From NCBI GenBank assembly GCA_965153355.1, contig OZ231126.1, forward strand, positions 112,096,001 through 112,160,000: 64,000 nucleotides of DNA. Direction: 5' to 3'. The notes beneath the pieces were generated by a model, which was given only the letters and a program-made list of their open reading frames with translations, had not been told where the DNA came from and did not search any database. Origin of the DNA: Flaccisagitta enflata. Lineage: Eukaryota > Chaetognatha > Sagittoidea > Aphragmophora. This document shows positions 10,396-22,526 of this stretch, in pieces (positions within the stretch are counted from its first letter, which is position 1; the number at the start of each line of letters is the position of its first letter). The position numbers and the translations under genes are program-made.

Positions 10396-11265
10396 TCTCA
10401 GATACATATATTCATAGTCGTCGCTAATAAGATGATTTTGAATGTATTCGTGCACGTTGGTAAGGAAATGAGTTTGATTTTACACAGTCTTTAAATCGAA
10501 TTGATAAATGTCAAACCTTTATAACTCCTAAACTATTAGGCAAAAAGTCTTCAAATTTTCAGAGAATGTTGGTAATATACTGCGGTTTTGTTATACAAAA
10601 CCTCAAATTGGAGTAATAGATAGTTGAGGATTGGCAAAACATCAAATAAAATTCACTTTTGAAGCTGCAACAATTCTTCCATATTTTCTTCCACAAAGAA
10701 GCTTTCTTTATTTGCATGCCATTTCTAATGAAAAAAAGCTATAGCCCCAGGGAAGGTCTCAAATGGCAGGAAATATGTCAAAGATTTCAGTTCTGTCAAA
10801 AAAATTGAGAAGATTTGGATATTTCAAGAGGTTACGATTGATTTGAGAAAAAATCTTGCTGTCATGCAGACTTCAACTTTTGGAAAATTGATCAAAATCT
10901 TCATAAATGTAAAAAATGGTCAAAAAATTTGCCAAAACTAAAAGATATGATTTTTTTTTCATTTTTGACCAGCCTTAGGGTTCCAGCTCGATATATTTTG
11001 AAATGGTAAGCATATAACAACAACTTCATTCAAAAAAACCTATGAAATAAATGATTTTCCCCTTAAAAATCCACTTTTTTCAATGATTTGCTGAACCTCA
11101 CCTTTTGATGACCAAAAATTGAAGTTTTGCTTAACAAAACCGCAGTATGCCACCAACATTCTCTGAAAATTTGAAGACTTTTTGCCAAGTATATTAGGAG
11201 TTATAAAGGTTTAACATTTATCAGTTCGATTTAAAGACGGTGTATACACGCTCGTTACCAAGGAG
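10376..11265. mobile_element. Inverted-repeat element between copies of the ELMOD stop region
   Basis: Arms of about 130 bp: the left from about 10481 (CAGTCTTTAAATCGAATTGA) and the right ending near 11244 (its reverse complement). Both contain ATTTTCAGAGAATGTTGGT in inverse sense. The sequence GCTCGTTACCAAGGAGA occurs at 10376-10392 (end of exon 8) and again at 11249-11265, bracketing the element. A decayed third copy lies at about 10453-10470. Beyond 11265 the frame stays open, whereas the left copy ends in TGA. Confidence 0.7.
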
Positions 11266-12480
11266 ACAGGGTGCGACTTTCGTTATCGGCTTATCGCGTC
11301 TGTGTCCTACCCGTCATCAATATCTTGTCGTTCATGATATACATACCGTATTTTTTCCATTAAGCGCCCCCCTCCAAAAAGCGCCCTCCCTCTTTTCTTC
11401 TTGGAGTCACACTCTTCAGAAAATATTTGTACAGAAATATTAAGTAAAATAATGATAATGCAACACAATGAGCTATTTTCATTGACTTTCAAACAGATAT
11501 ATGCAATCAATATCTCAATTTAGCATTTTGATAGCGTTTCATGAAAAAGATGAAAGCACGATAAATAATGCTCTGAGTGAACCAAAGGCGCGAAAATCAG
11601 CTATAGAAAAACTTTTTTTTTTTTAAATTCGCGTAGTATATATATATATATCTATATATGATCGGGAAAAAAGTGGAAGTCAGTCTTCGACTTTTTGACT
11701 TATTTGAGAGAAACATGGTTTTCATTTTCTTATTAGGAAGTTTGGCATCTCATCTGGCTGTATGGTCCTTCAAATGAAATTGATAGAGTAAGTAAATTTG
11801 ATAATTCTCTTTCATTTTGCACCAAGCAGAATGCTCTACGACAAATATTTTTTGCGTTATGATTTTTCAAAGATTTAATTACAAAAAATTCAAATTGAAT
11901 TTTTTTTGATTTTTCATGATTTTGTGTAGGATCAACAAAGAAGTGTTTTAAGCATACAAATACAAGAAAACATGTTTATAAACACAGCTGCTCATCTGTG
12001 AGGGCATTTTTGAGCATTTCTGCTCATTTAGCTCACTCTTTCTGATTTCAAATACAATAGATAAACAAATATACAAATATACAAATATACATTTTTAAGA
12101 AAGCAAACACAAGAAAGTATGTCAGTGAGCAGAGCCGCTCATCTATGTGAGGGTGTTTTTAAGTATTCTATTCATTTAGCTCATTTAGCTCGCTCTTTTT
12201 ATCTGATGTTTAATAGGATGAATAAACTTAATGTTTTAATTTGAGCATGCAAGAAAGCATAGCAATGAGCAGAGCTGGTTGTCTGGTTGAATTATTCTGA
12301 ATATCTCAGCTCATCTAGCTCATTTGGCTTAGTCCTATTTTTCTCTGATTTTCAGTGCAATCAATACATAATATTGCTCTTGATTTGATCTAACAAATAA
12401 AAAAGATTACAGTGACTGAAGACAAAAGCTTGGCAAAAAGTGACCAATGCTTACGACTTTTTTCCTCACGACGACAGCCG
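11266..12480. repeat. AT-rich region with a three-copy degenerate repeat
   Basis: Between about 11980 and 12345 a block with GCTCATCTGTGAGGGCATTT and GCTCATTTAGCTC recurs three times at about 120-140 bp. A short TA run lies at 11637-11657. The ends carry CGACTTTTT motifs (about 11687 and 12450) also seen near 14360 and 15058. No gene recognised. Confidence 0.5.
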
Positions 12481-12494
12481 CCATCACTGATATA

Positions 12495-12808
12495 TGAAGC
12501 ATTCTGTAACAATAGGCAGGCTTGAGTCGAAGCTTCCTAATCCCGGAACAATATCTTACGGTTCCTTACCTGTAATCAGCTTCTATATTGTCATTGATTA
12601 GGCATTCACAGTCACAATCATATATGTGTCCTACCTGTCATCAGCCTCTATCTTGTCGTTCATGAAGCATTCTGTGACAATAGGCAGGCTGGAGTCGAAA
12701 CTTCCTAATCCCGGAACTGCGCTTCCTTTTCTCGATCCTGATCTCGAGGATGCCGAGGAAGATGCTAAAGGATCGACTTGGGACCGAAGACGAGTGGTAG
12801 TCGGTGTT
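12495..12808 (+). pseudogene. Orphan exon-like fragment with partial copies
   Basis: The + frame at about 12665-12795 reads SVTIGRLESKLPNPGTALPF, then LDPDLEDAEEDAKGSTWDRR, which looks protein-coding in composition. Its first 50 bp also occur at about 12500-12550, and the segment before it (GTGTCCTACCTGTCATCAGC) has relatives at 11311 and 12570. I do not recognise the protein. It may be an exon of an unidentified gene, an alternative end of the ELMOD-like gene, or a decayed copy. Confidence 0.35.
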
Positions 12809-13375
12809 TGACGGAGAGAAACCTAACATAGATCATTTAAAGGCAATGTTATTTCATTGAAGCTTTACAAGATTAACTAGAGACCAAAGATGAGTCGTAG
12901 TCGGTGTTTGACGGAGAGAAACCTAACAAAGATCATTTCAAGACAATGTTATTTCATTGAAGCTTAACAGGATTGACTTGGGACCGAAGACGAGTCGTAG
13001 TCGGTGTTTGACGGAGGGAAACCTAACATAGATCATTTAAAGGCAATGTCATTTCATTGAAGCTTTACAAGATCGACTTGGGACCGAAGACGAGTCGTAG
13101 TCGGTGTTTGACGGAGTGAAACCTAACATAGATCATTTAAAGGCAATGTTATTTCATTAAAGCTTAACAGGATCGACTTGAGACCGAAGACGAGTCGTAG
13201 TCGGTGTTTGACGGAGAGAAACCTAACATAGATCATTTCAAGGCAATGTTATTTCATTGAAGCTTTACAAGATCGACTTGGGACCGAAGACGAGTCGTAG
13301 TCGGTGTTTGACGGAGGGAAACCTAACATAGATCATTTCAAGGCAATGTTATTTCATTGAAGCTTTACAGGAGGA
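12769..13375. repeat. 100-bp tandem repeat, six copies
   Basis: GACCGAAGACGAGTCGTAGT recurs at about 12782, 12882 (variant), 12982, 13082, 13182 and 13282, a period of 100 bp. The first unit overlaps the end of the exon-like fragment (STWDRR), and later units continue into intron-like sequence. The array therefore seems to have started at that exon edge. Confidence 0.9.
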
Positions 13376-13436
13376 CATCTGGTTTTTGCCGAAATGGATG
13401 ACATATATGCGCAATTGGTTTGATGCACGAACGGGC

Positions 13437-13479
13437 GCACACACACACAGTCGTACGAAAGGAAACAGGCACGCACAAT

Positions 13480-13516
<37 letters not shown>

Positions 13517-13549
13517 GCACACACACACACACACACACACACAGAAAAA

Positions 13550-13643
<94 letters not shown>

Positions 13644-13704
13644 TCAACGCATGCATAGAAACATACATACACACGCACACACATAAACACACGTCAATAC
13701 ACAC

Positions 13705-13776
<72 letters not shown>
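13437..13776. repeat. (CA)n microsatellite complex
   Basis: CA runs over about 330 bp with short breaks. On the minus strand this is a GT run that starts exactly at the splice donor of the SLC13 exon ending at 13777. Confidence 0.95.
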
Positions 13777-13778
<2 letters not shown>

Positions 13779-14137
13779 TATCTGGATATCTGAGCTGGTC
13801 TCCTCTCATTTCTCCGAGATCAACGGAAGATTCCTTCATTTCCACATCTTTCCTCCTCCCAAAGCCACCTCCTCCTCCTCCTCCTCCTCCTCCTCCTCGT
13901 CCACTACTTCCACCAACATGATTCCCCAACTCCTCGTCCACATCCCTCTCCTCTTCTTCCTCCTCTTCTTCTTCCTCACCTCCACGTCTCTCCTCCTCCT
14001 CCTCCTCCGCTGCTTTGCCTTCCTTGAGTGATTCCAAAACTGCGTGTGCAATCGGGACCATCATTGCTGTTGTTGCCGTGTTGCTGATCCACATTGACAA
14101 AAATGACGTCACAACCATGAAACCGAATAAAAGCGCT
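13777..14137 (-). CDS. SLC13A: SLC13-family cotransporter, third exon found
   Basis: The minus strand encodes ALLFGFMVVTSFLSMWISNT, then ATTAMMVPIAHAVLESLKEG, an acidic poly-Glu stretch, a poly-Gly stretch and an end RYPDK. SLC13 proteins are plasma-membrane sodium cotransporters for di/tricarboxylates or sulfate. GFM-VT-FLSMWISNTAT-AMM-PIAHAV is their most conserved segment, and it holds the first SNT motif of the sodium/substrate site. The Glu/Gly-rich part sits where the variable cytoplasmic loop occurs in the family. Acceptor TTCCTTCCTCAG before 14137 (phase 2); donor AAG|GTGTGT after 13777, merging into a GT microsatellite. The following exons (second half of the protein) were not found. 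Confidence 0.9.
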
Positions 14138-14154
14138 CTGAGGAAGGAAACGAA

Positions 14155-15323
<1,169 letters not shown>

Positions 15324-15604
15324 GAAGGCGATGAGAGAAGAAAGGACGACGTAATAGGGAGTGAAACAAGACAGGTAACAAGACATGGCTGGGGGTTATT
15401 TAAGGCAGGGACAAAAATGCGTGATTAGACTTTTTAGACTCGTGCGTTACGGATGGACAGACGTTACAACGGACGGACAAAGCCTTCCACTGAGAAAGTC
15501 ACGGATAGGCGACTTAAAACACGGGCAGGGACTCCTGAGTCAGTCGGTCGGTTCATCCGTCTATCCGTCCGTCTGTGAGTGTGTGCTCGCGTGTGGGTGT
15601 TTCT

Positions 15605-16212
15605 CTCCGTCTCTGTCGATCTGTCTAGAGCAGATGTCGTCTAGACTTGGAAATACGGGGGAATCCATTACAGGAAGACAAATAAACTTGGAAGACTGAT
15701 ATTTCGGATATAAACTAATAAAACGATGCTTTATTGCCCATGGGTGTTGGTTGCCATAGACACACATTTCCATGTATTCACACTAAAGTATCAATATTTT
15801 GATAATTTTTTTTAGGGAACATTGTTTGGAATAAAATTTGCTACAACTTTTCCACAATATGTTCTGTTTGAATATCGCTCGTTTAGCGGTTGCTAGGGAG
15901 CATCATAGGGCTGTTACACATACTAACGCTCCCTAGCAACAGCTAAACGAGCAATATTCTTTGAGAACATATTGTGGAAAAGTTGTAGGAAATTTTATTT
16001 TAAACAATGTTCCCTAAAAAAAATTCTCAAAATATTGATACTTTAGCGTGAAAACATGGAAATGTGTCTCCATGGCAACCAACAGCCATGGGCAATAAAA
16101 CATCCTTTTATCAGTCCATATTCCAAATATCAGTTTCTTAAGTAAATTTGTCTTCCTGTGATGAATTCCCGCGTATTTCCAAGTCTAGACAACATCTACT
16201 GTATCTCTCTGT
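15605..16212. mobile_element. Near-perfect palindrome of about 600 bp
   Basis: The two arms (about 15605-15895 and 15925-16212) mirror each other. TCTAGACTTGGAAATACG at about 15638 pairs with CGTATTTCCAAGTCTAGA at about 16170, and TTGCCCATGG at about 15733 pairs with CCATGGGCAA at about 16086. The loop is about 30 bp near 15905. No open frame. It lies in the SLC13 intron. Confidence 0.85.
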
Positions 16213-16245
16213 CTCTCTCTGTCTCTGTCTCTCTCTGTCTCTGTC

Positions 16246-16335
<90 letters not shown>
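16200..16335. repeat. (TC)n microsatellite
   Basis: About 130 bp of TCTCTG/TC. On the minus strand it is a GA run beginning about 10 bp after the donor of the exon ending at 16346. Confidence 0.95.
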
Positions 16336-16336
<1 letters not shown>

Positions 16337-16345
16337 ATGTCTTAC

Positions 16346-16418
16346 TTAGGATTTGAGCCAATTCTAACAAGAACGAAGAGGGCGATTCTTTCATGAACGT
16401 TCCACTTTTCAATTCCGA
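16346..16418 (-). CDS. SLC13A: SLC13-family cotransporter, second exon found
   Basis: A 73-bp exon on the minus strand encoding VGIEKWNVHERIALFVLVRI, then GSNP. The family equivalent is AVEHWNLHKRIALRVLL-VG--P. The acceptor CCCCATCACAG leaves two bases that complete Val with the preceding exon, and the donor is CCTAA|GTAAGA (phase 2). It joins in frame to 14137, giving GSNPKALLFGFM. This is the transmembrane/loop segment just before the SNT motif. Confidence 0.9.
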
Positions 16419-16888
<470 letters not shown>

Positions 16889-19745
16889 CTGGAAGACAAT
16901 GGAATAAAGAAAAAAGGGGGGGGAGTTAGGTAAAAATGTGGACAATGGGCAGAATATCTGAGGCCCAATAAACACCCATCATGATAACCACAAATGCCGC
17001 ACGGGCCTGGAAGACAATGAAATAAAGGGAGAGGGGGGGTCAAGTAAAAACGTGGACAATGGGCAGGATATCTAAGGACCAATAAACACCCATCATGATA
17101 ACCACAAAAGCCGCACGGGCCTGGAAGACAATGGAATAAAGGGAGAGGGAGGGGGGTGGTTAAGTAAAGACATGGACAAGGGGCAGAATACCTAAGGCCC
17201 AATAAACACCCATCATGATTATAACCAATGCCGCACGGGCCTGGAAGACAATAGAATAAAGGAAGAGGGGGGGTTAAGTAAAGACGTGGACAAGGGGTAG
17301 AACATCTAAGGACCAATAAACACCCATCATGATAACCACAAAAGCCGCACGGGCCTGGAAGACAATGGAATAAAGGAAAGGGGCGGGAGTTAGGTAAAAA
17401 CGTGGACAATGGGCGGAATATCTAAGGCCCAATAAACACCCATCATGATAACCACAAATGCCGCACGGGCCTGGAAGACAATAGAATAAAGGAAGAGGGG
17501 GGGGTTAAGTAAAGATGTGGACAATGGGCAGAATATCTAAGGCCCAATAAACACCCATCATGATAACCACAAATGCCGCACGGGCCTGAAAGACAAAAGA
17601 ATAAAGGAAGAGGGGGGAGGGGTTAAGTAAAGACGTGGGCACTGGGCAGAATATCTAAGGCCCAATAAACACCCATCATGATAACCACAAATGCCGCACG
17701 GGCCTGGAAGACAATAAAATAAAGGAAGTGGGGGGGGGGGTGTTAAGTAAAGACGTGGACAATGGGCAGAATATCTAAGGTCCAATAAACACCCATCATG
17801 ATTATAACGAATGCCGCACGGGCCTGGAAGACAATGAAATAAAGGAAGAGAAGGGTTAAGTAAAGATGTGGACAATGGGCAGAATATCTAAGGACCAATA
17901 AACACCCATCATGATTATAAAGAATGCCGCACGGGCCTGGAAGACAATGAAATAAAGGAAGAGGGGGGGTTAAGTAAAGACGTGGACTATCGGCAGAATA
18001 TCTAAGGCCCAATAAACACCCATCATGATTATAACGAATGCCGCACGGGCCTGGAAGACAATGAAATAAAGGAAGAGGGGGGGGTTAAGTAAAGACGTGG
18101 ACAATGGGCAGAATATCTAAGGCCCAATAAACACCCATCATGATAACCACAAATGCTGCACGGGCCTGGAAGATAATGAAATAAAGGAAGGGGGGGGGGT
18201 TAAGTAAAGATGTGGGCAATGGGCAAAATATCTAAGGCCCAATAAACACCCATCATGATAACCACAAAAGCCGCCCGGGCCTGGAAGACAATGGAATAAA
18301 GGAAGAGGGGGGGGGTTAAGTAAAGACGTGGACAATAGGCCGAATATCTAAGGCCCAATAAACACCCATCATGATAACCACAAATGCCGCACGGGTCTGG
18401 AAGACAATAGAATAAGGAAAGGGCGAGAGTTAGGTAAAAATGTGGACAATGGGCAGAATATCTAAGGACCAATAAACACCCATCATGATAACCACAAAAG
18501 CCGCAGGAGCCTGGAAGACAAGGAAACAAAGGAAGAGGGGGGGGAGTTAAGTAAAGACGTGGACAATGGGCAGAATATCTAAGGACAAATAAACACCCAT
18601 CATGATAACCAGAAATGCCGCACGGGTCTGGAAGACAATAGAATAAGGAAAGGGCGAGAGTTAGGTAAAAATGTGGACAATGGGCAGAATATCTAAGGAC
18701 CAATAAACACCCATCATGATAACCACAAAAGCCGCAGGAGCCTGGAAGACAAGGAAATAAAGGAAGAGGGGGGGAGTTAAGTAAAGACGTGGACAATGGG
18801 CAGAATATCTAAGGACAAATAAACACCCATCATGATAACCACAAATGCCGCACGGGTCTGGAAGACAATAGAATAAGGAAAGGGCGAGAGTTAGGTAAAA
18901 ATGTGGACAATGGGCAGAATATCTAAGGACCAATAAACACCCATCATGATAACCACAAAAGCCGCAGGAGCCTGGAAGACAAGGAAATAAAGGAAGAGGG
19001 GGGGAGTTAAGTAAAGACGTGGACAACGGACAGAATATCTAAGGCCCAATAAACACCCATCATGATAACCACAAATGCCGCACGGGCCTGGAAGACAATG
19101 AAATAAAGGGAGAGGGAGGGGGGTGGTTAAGTAAAGACGTGGACAACGGACAGAATATCTAAGGACAAATAAACACCCATCATGATAACCACAAATGCCG
19201 CACGGGCCTGGATGACAATAGAATAAAGGAAGTGGGGGGGGGGGGTTAAGTAGAGACGTGGACAATAGGCAGAATATCTAAGGCCCAATAAACACCCTTC
19301 ATGATTACCACAAATACCGCAGGGCCTGGAAGACCATGAAATAAAGAAAGAGGGGGGGGGTTAAGTAAAGACGTGGACAATAGGCAGAATATCTAAGGCC
19401 CAATAAGCACCCTTCATGATTACCACAAATACCGCAGGGCCTGGAAGATAATGAAATAAAGGAAGGGGGGGGGGTTAAGTAGAGACGTGGACAATGGGCG
19501 GAATATCTAATGACCAATCAACGCCCATCATGATTATAACAAATGCCGCACGGGCCTGGAAGACAATGAAATGAAGGAAGAGGGGGCAGTTAGGTAAAGA
19601 TGTGGGCAGAACGTGAAAGGCCCTAAAAACACCTAGCATGATTTCACGGGCATGTAGAGCGATGAGGTAAAGGAATAGGGGAGGGGGGTAAGGAAAAGGT
19701 GTGGGCCAAAAAAAAAAAAACAACAGTTAAACACCCATCATGATC
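16889..19745 (-). repeat. About 25 tandem copies of an SLC13 exon acceptor and 5' part
   Basis: The period is about 110-120 bp. Read on the minus strand, each unit has a C/T-rich tract, a CTTCCAG acceptor, then GCCCGTGCGGCATTTGTGGT and on through YWAL. It then carries a diverged stretch related to the next exon bases and a TAA or TAG stop near TTTACTTAAC. The + strand landmark CACCCATCATGAT recurs at about 16857, 16974, 17091 and so on to about 19735. Cys/Gly-rich frames over this region translate the wrong frame. Confidence 0.95.
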
Positions 19746-19984
19746 AAGATTGATGCTGAGTCTAAAATGGCAATTTCAAATTTTCAATCCAACCATCATC
19801 TCGCGGTCGACTTTTAGATGGAACTCTACATGCTGCTATGTCGGTCCGTCAGTCAGTACTATACTGCCCCTGTCCATCCGCACGCAACCAGTTGTCCTAG
19901 CTGAATGCGTTAACGCGATTTTACAATCAACTCGTAGATGCATCAGTCAAATCAGATATATTAAGTCCCATGCACGCGACTCAC
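19746..19984. other. Unassigned, with a GTCGCG/GGTCCGTC repeat copy
   Basis: TGCTATGTCGGTCCGTCAGT (about 19831) and CCCCTGTCCATCCGCACGCA (about 19866) mark a short-repeat copy. No SLC13 5' exon recognised. Confidence 0.5.
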
Positions 19985-21199
19985 ACATGTGTCTGACAGC
20001 CAATCCAGGGTGAGAATGACAGTACACCGGGTTTTTCTGTAGTTTTGCTATGCTCATCTGTGTACAATACAAGAACAATCGAGTTGGAAATCTTCCCTGG
20101 AGGGGTTTTTGAAAAAAAATCGATTTTTCGCCCACAGGAAAGGTGGTGGTAATGCAGATTCTTGTGAGTTGTATTGACTCATTTTTTTATTCCATATTGT
20201 TATTCTATGCAAAATTTCCTTTCATTTGATAGGTCGCACTCTATACTTTTGCAAAGAACTAAAATTTTCATTTTTTGAGTCACCGTTACAAAAAAGTAAC
20301 GGTGGCTCAAAAAATGAAAACTTTATTTCTGTATTAAACCATATAGTGTGACCTATCAAATAAAAGGAAATTTTGCATAGAATAACAATATGGAATAAAA
20401 AAATGAGTCAATACAACTCATAAGAATCTGCATTACCACCACCTTTCCTGTGGGCGAAAAATCGATTTTTTTTCAAAAACCCCTCCTGGGAAGATTTCCT
20501 ACTCGATTGTTCTTACAATCTTGGAAATAAGTATACCGACACCTAGGCAGTTCATTGCTTAATTCACCAAATATTGACCAAAACATCATACTGAAAGTGC
20601 TAGAAGGTAAAATGATGTTTTTACCTTACAGTTGATTTTAGTTTTCCATATTTCAGGCACTCTATACAGATATCTATTTTGTTAAGGATGATTTGGTTTC
20701 ACATTTCCTATACAAATCATTCTGGATATAACTTTATTGTTTTGCTTGTAACTTCTAAACGATTAAAGCTACAGATACCAGATTGCGCTCGTCTTAAAGA
20801 CTTTTTGATGAAGATGAATTTGCTTTTTTTGAAAAAGTTTCTAGATAGTCTAGAAGCCAAGATATCCTTAGTTAAAACTGTCACTAAAAAATTGATTTCT
20901 TCATGCTCAATTTTTTCCGCATTTTCAAAAATGAATGTTTTCATTCTTTTGCTTGCCATTTCTAAATGGCCAAAGCTACAAATACCAGATTGCATTTATT
21001 CTGGAGATAATTTGTCAAACATTACTTTTTTTTTTTAAAAAAGTTTTTAGCTATTCTAGAAGCGGAGATATCTTTAGTTGAAGGTGTCGGTATACTTATT
21101 TCCAAGGTGGTATATTGTACGCAGATGAGCATAGCAAAACTACAGAAAACCCCGGTGTACTGTCATTCTCGCCCTGGATTGGCTGTCAGACACATGTGC
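19985..21199. mobile_element. Nested inverted-repeat element, 1.2 kb
   Basis: The outer arms of about 85 bp are 19985-20070 (CACATGTGTCTGACAGCCAA ...) and about 21108-21199 (reverse complement). Inside is a tight hairpin at about 20073-20515, with arms of about 210 bp around GTTACAAAAAAGTAAC near 20285. Another inverted pair is GGAAATAAGTATACCGACAC near 20523 and its complement near 21085. Between them a block of about 210 bp containing CTACAGATACCAGATTG is repeated twice (20740 and 20945). Confidence 0.85.
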
Positions 21200-22076
21200 T
21201 AAATGACCCGCTACGTCGATCGGACTGTCGGTCGATTGGTCACTCACATTTGGCTTTTTCGGCGTTTATCACTGCCCCTGCCCAACCGCATATGACTTGG
21301 GTAGCCGCGTATCCGGCCTTTTTATATCATCGGGGCCACTGCACTATGGGTGGGAAATTGGCTTTACTGTCAAACAAATCAGAACATCAATCGAGATCCA
21401 ACTCTAAGGGCGTGTTTCTAGTGAAGATGAAAAACGCGTTTGTTCCCGTGAAACGCGACAACAGCGTGAACACATATTCAAGATTTTCAACTGTCCCACA
21501 AGGGAGTGAGTGAGCCTGTGAACAGAGTGAGCGAGCGAAGCGAGCGCTGCGGAGCTAGTGAGCAGAGTGAGCGGTGCGAGCGAACGAACGTAGCGAGCGA
21601 CCGAGTGGCCCTTTCAAAACGCGATCGTCTTTGACTAGAAACGCCCCCCCCACTAACCTACCATAACGCGTTTTGAAACCGTTTCTGAGCGCGATCGCGC
21701 GATGGGGGGGAGGGGGGGAGAGCGATTGGGGGCCCCCATTTATCATTTGCCTTTTATCATTCATCAACTCATTAATCAGCGTCTTTTTTTTTTATAACTC
21801 GCAATTTAATCGTCTTTTTTTTTTAATTCGCAATTTAATCGACCCGGATACAAGTAAGATTCACCGATTGTCGTTTTTGTAAGCGCGTTAAACAACAAGT
21901 GCCGCGGGGTTGACAATATCGTTGCAGATGGATAGGCAGGGGCATCCGACCCCTATCCACACCCCAACCCCATCCCCAACATACAAATAAACACAACTAG
22001 CCATCCAAGGATCGCACATGGTCAGCGGTACCCGATGCCCTGCTGAGTGATCCAGTGAAGAAGTGGAGTGAGAGCA
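21200..22076. other. Short repeats between elements
   Basis: A GTCGCG-type copy lies at about 21205-21310. An inverted pair (GGGCGTGTTTCTAGTGAAGA near 21408; GACTAGAAACGCCCC near 21634) flanks a GAGCGAGCGAAGCG repeat at 21505-21605. The foldback-family head (CCAAGGATCGCACATGG, GGTCAGCGGTACCCG) lies at about 22000-22040. Confidence 0.5.
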
Positions 22077-22526
22077 GGGCAGCGGCCCCAAAGGGCCGAT
22101 GTCCTGTAGAACACAGGGGGGAATTTTGAGACGTCCGTCCGTCTTGAGGGGCTCTAGATGGCTGATTTATGCCACTGAAGGCATATCTGAGGGTTGGAGG
22201 GCAAAATCAAGGCTTGGAGAGCAGATTTGAGGTTTGGCGGGCTGGTTTTAAGCTTGGAGGGCTGATTGAAGGTCTGGAGGGCAGATTTTGGGTCTTAGAG
22301 GCAGATTTAGGGCATGGGAGGGGGGCTGATTTGAAGCCAAGAGGGCTGATTTTAGGCCTGGAGGGCTAAATCGAGTCCTGGGAGGACTAATTTGAGGCCT
22401 TGATGGTCAACGGGGGGGGGGGGGGGGGACGGAAGGACGGAAGGACGGAAGGACCGAAGGACGGACGGACGTCTCGAAATTACCCCCTGTGTTCTACAGG
22501 ACATCGGCCCTTTGGGGCCGCTGCCC
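22077..22526. mobile_element. Foldback minisatellite element, copy 5
   Basis: Same arms as the 3651-4167 copy, with GATGTCCTGTAGAACACAGG on the left and its inverse on the right. The interior is a GGCTTGGAGGGCTGATTT-like array. A poly-G run at about 22410-22427 and GGAAGGAC repeats lie next to the right arm. Confidence 0.85.

Noticed and set aside
20679-21038. 119-codon frame with LQIPD repeats
   Set aside because: It is the translation of the 210-bp repeat carrying the shared core. The same core is read in either strand and frame elsewhere, so coding is unlikely.
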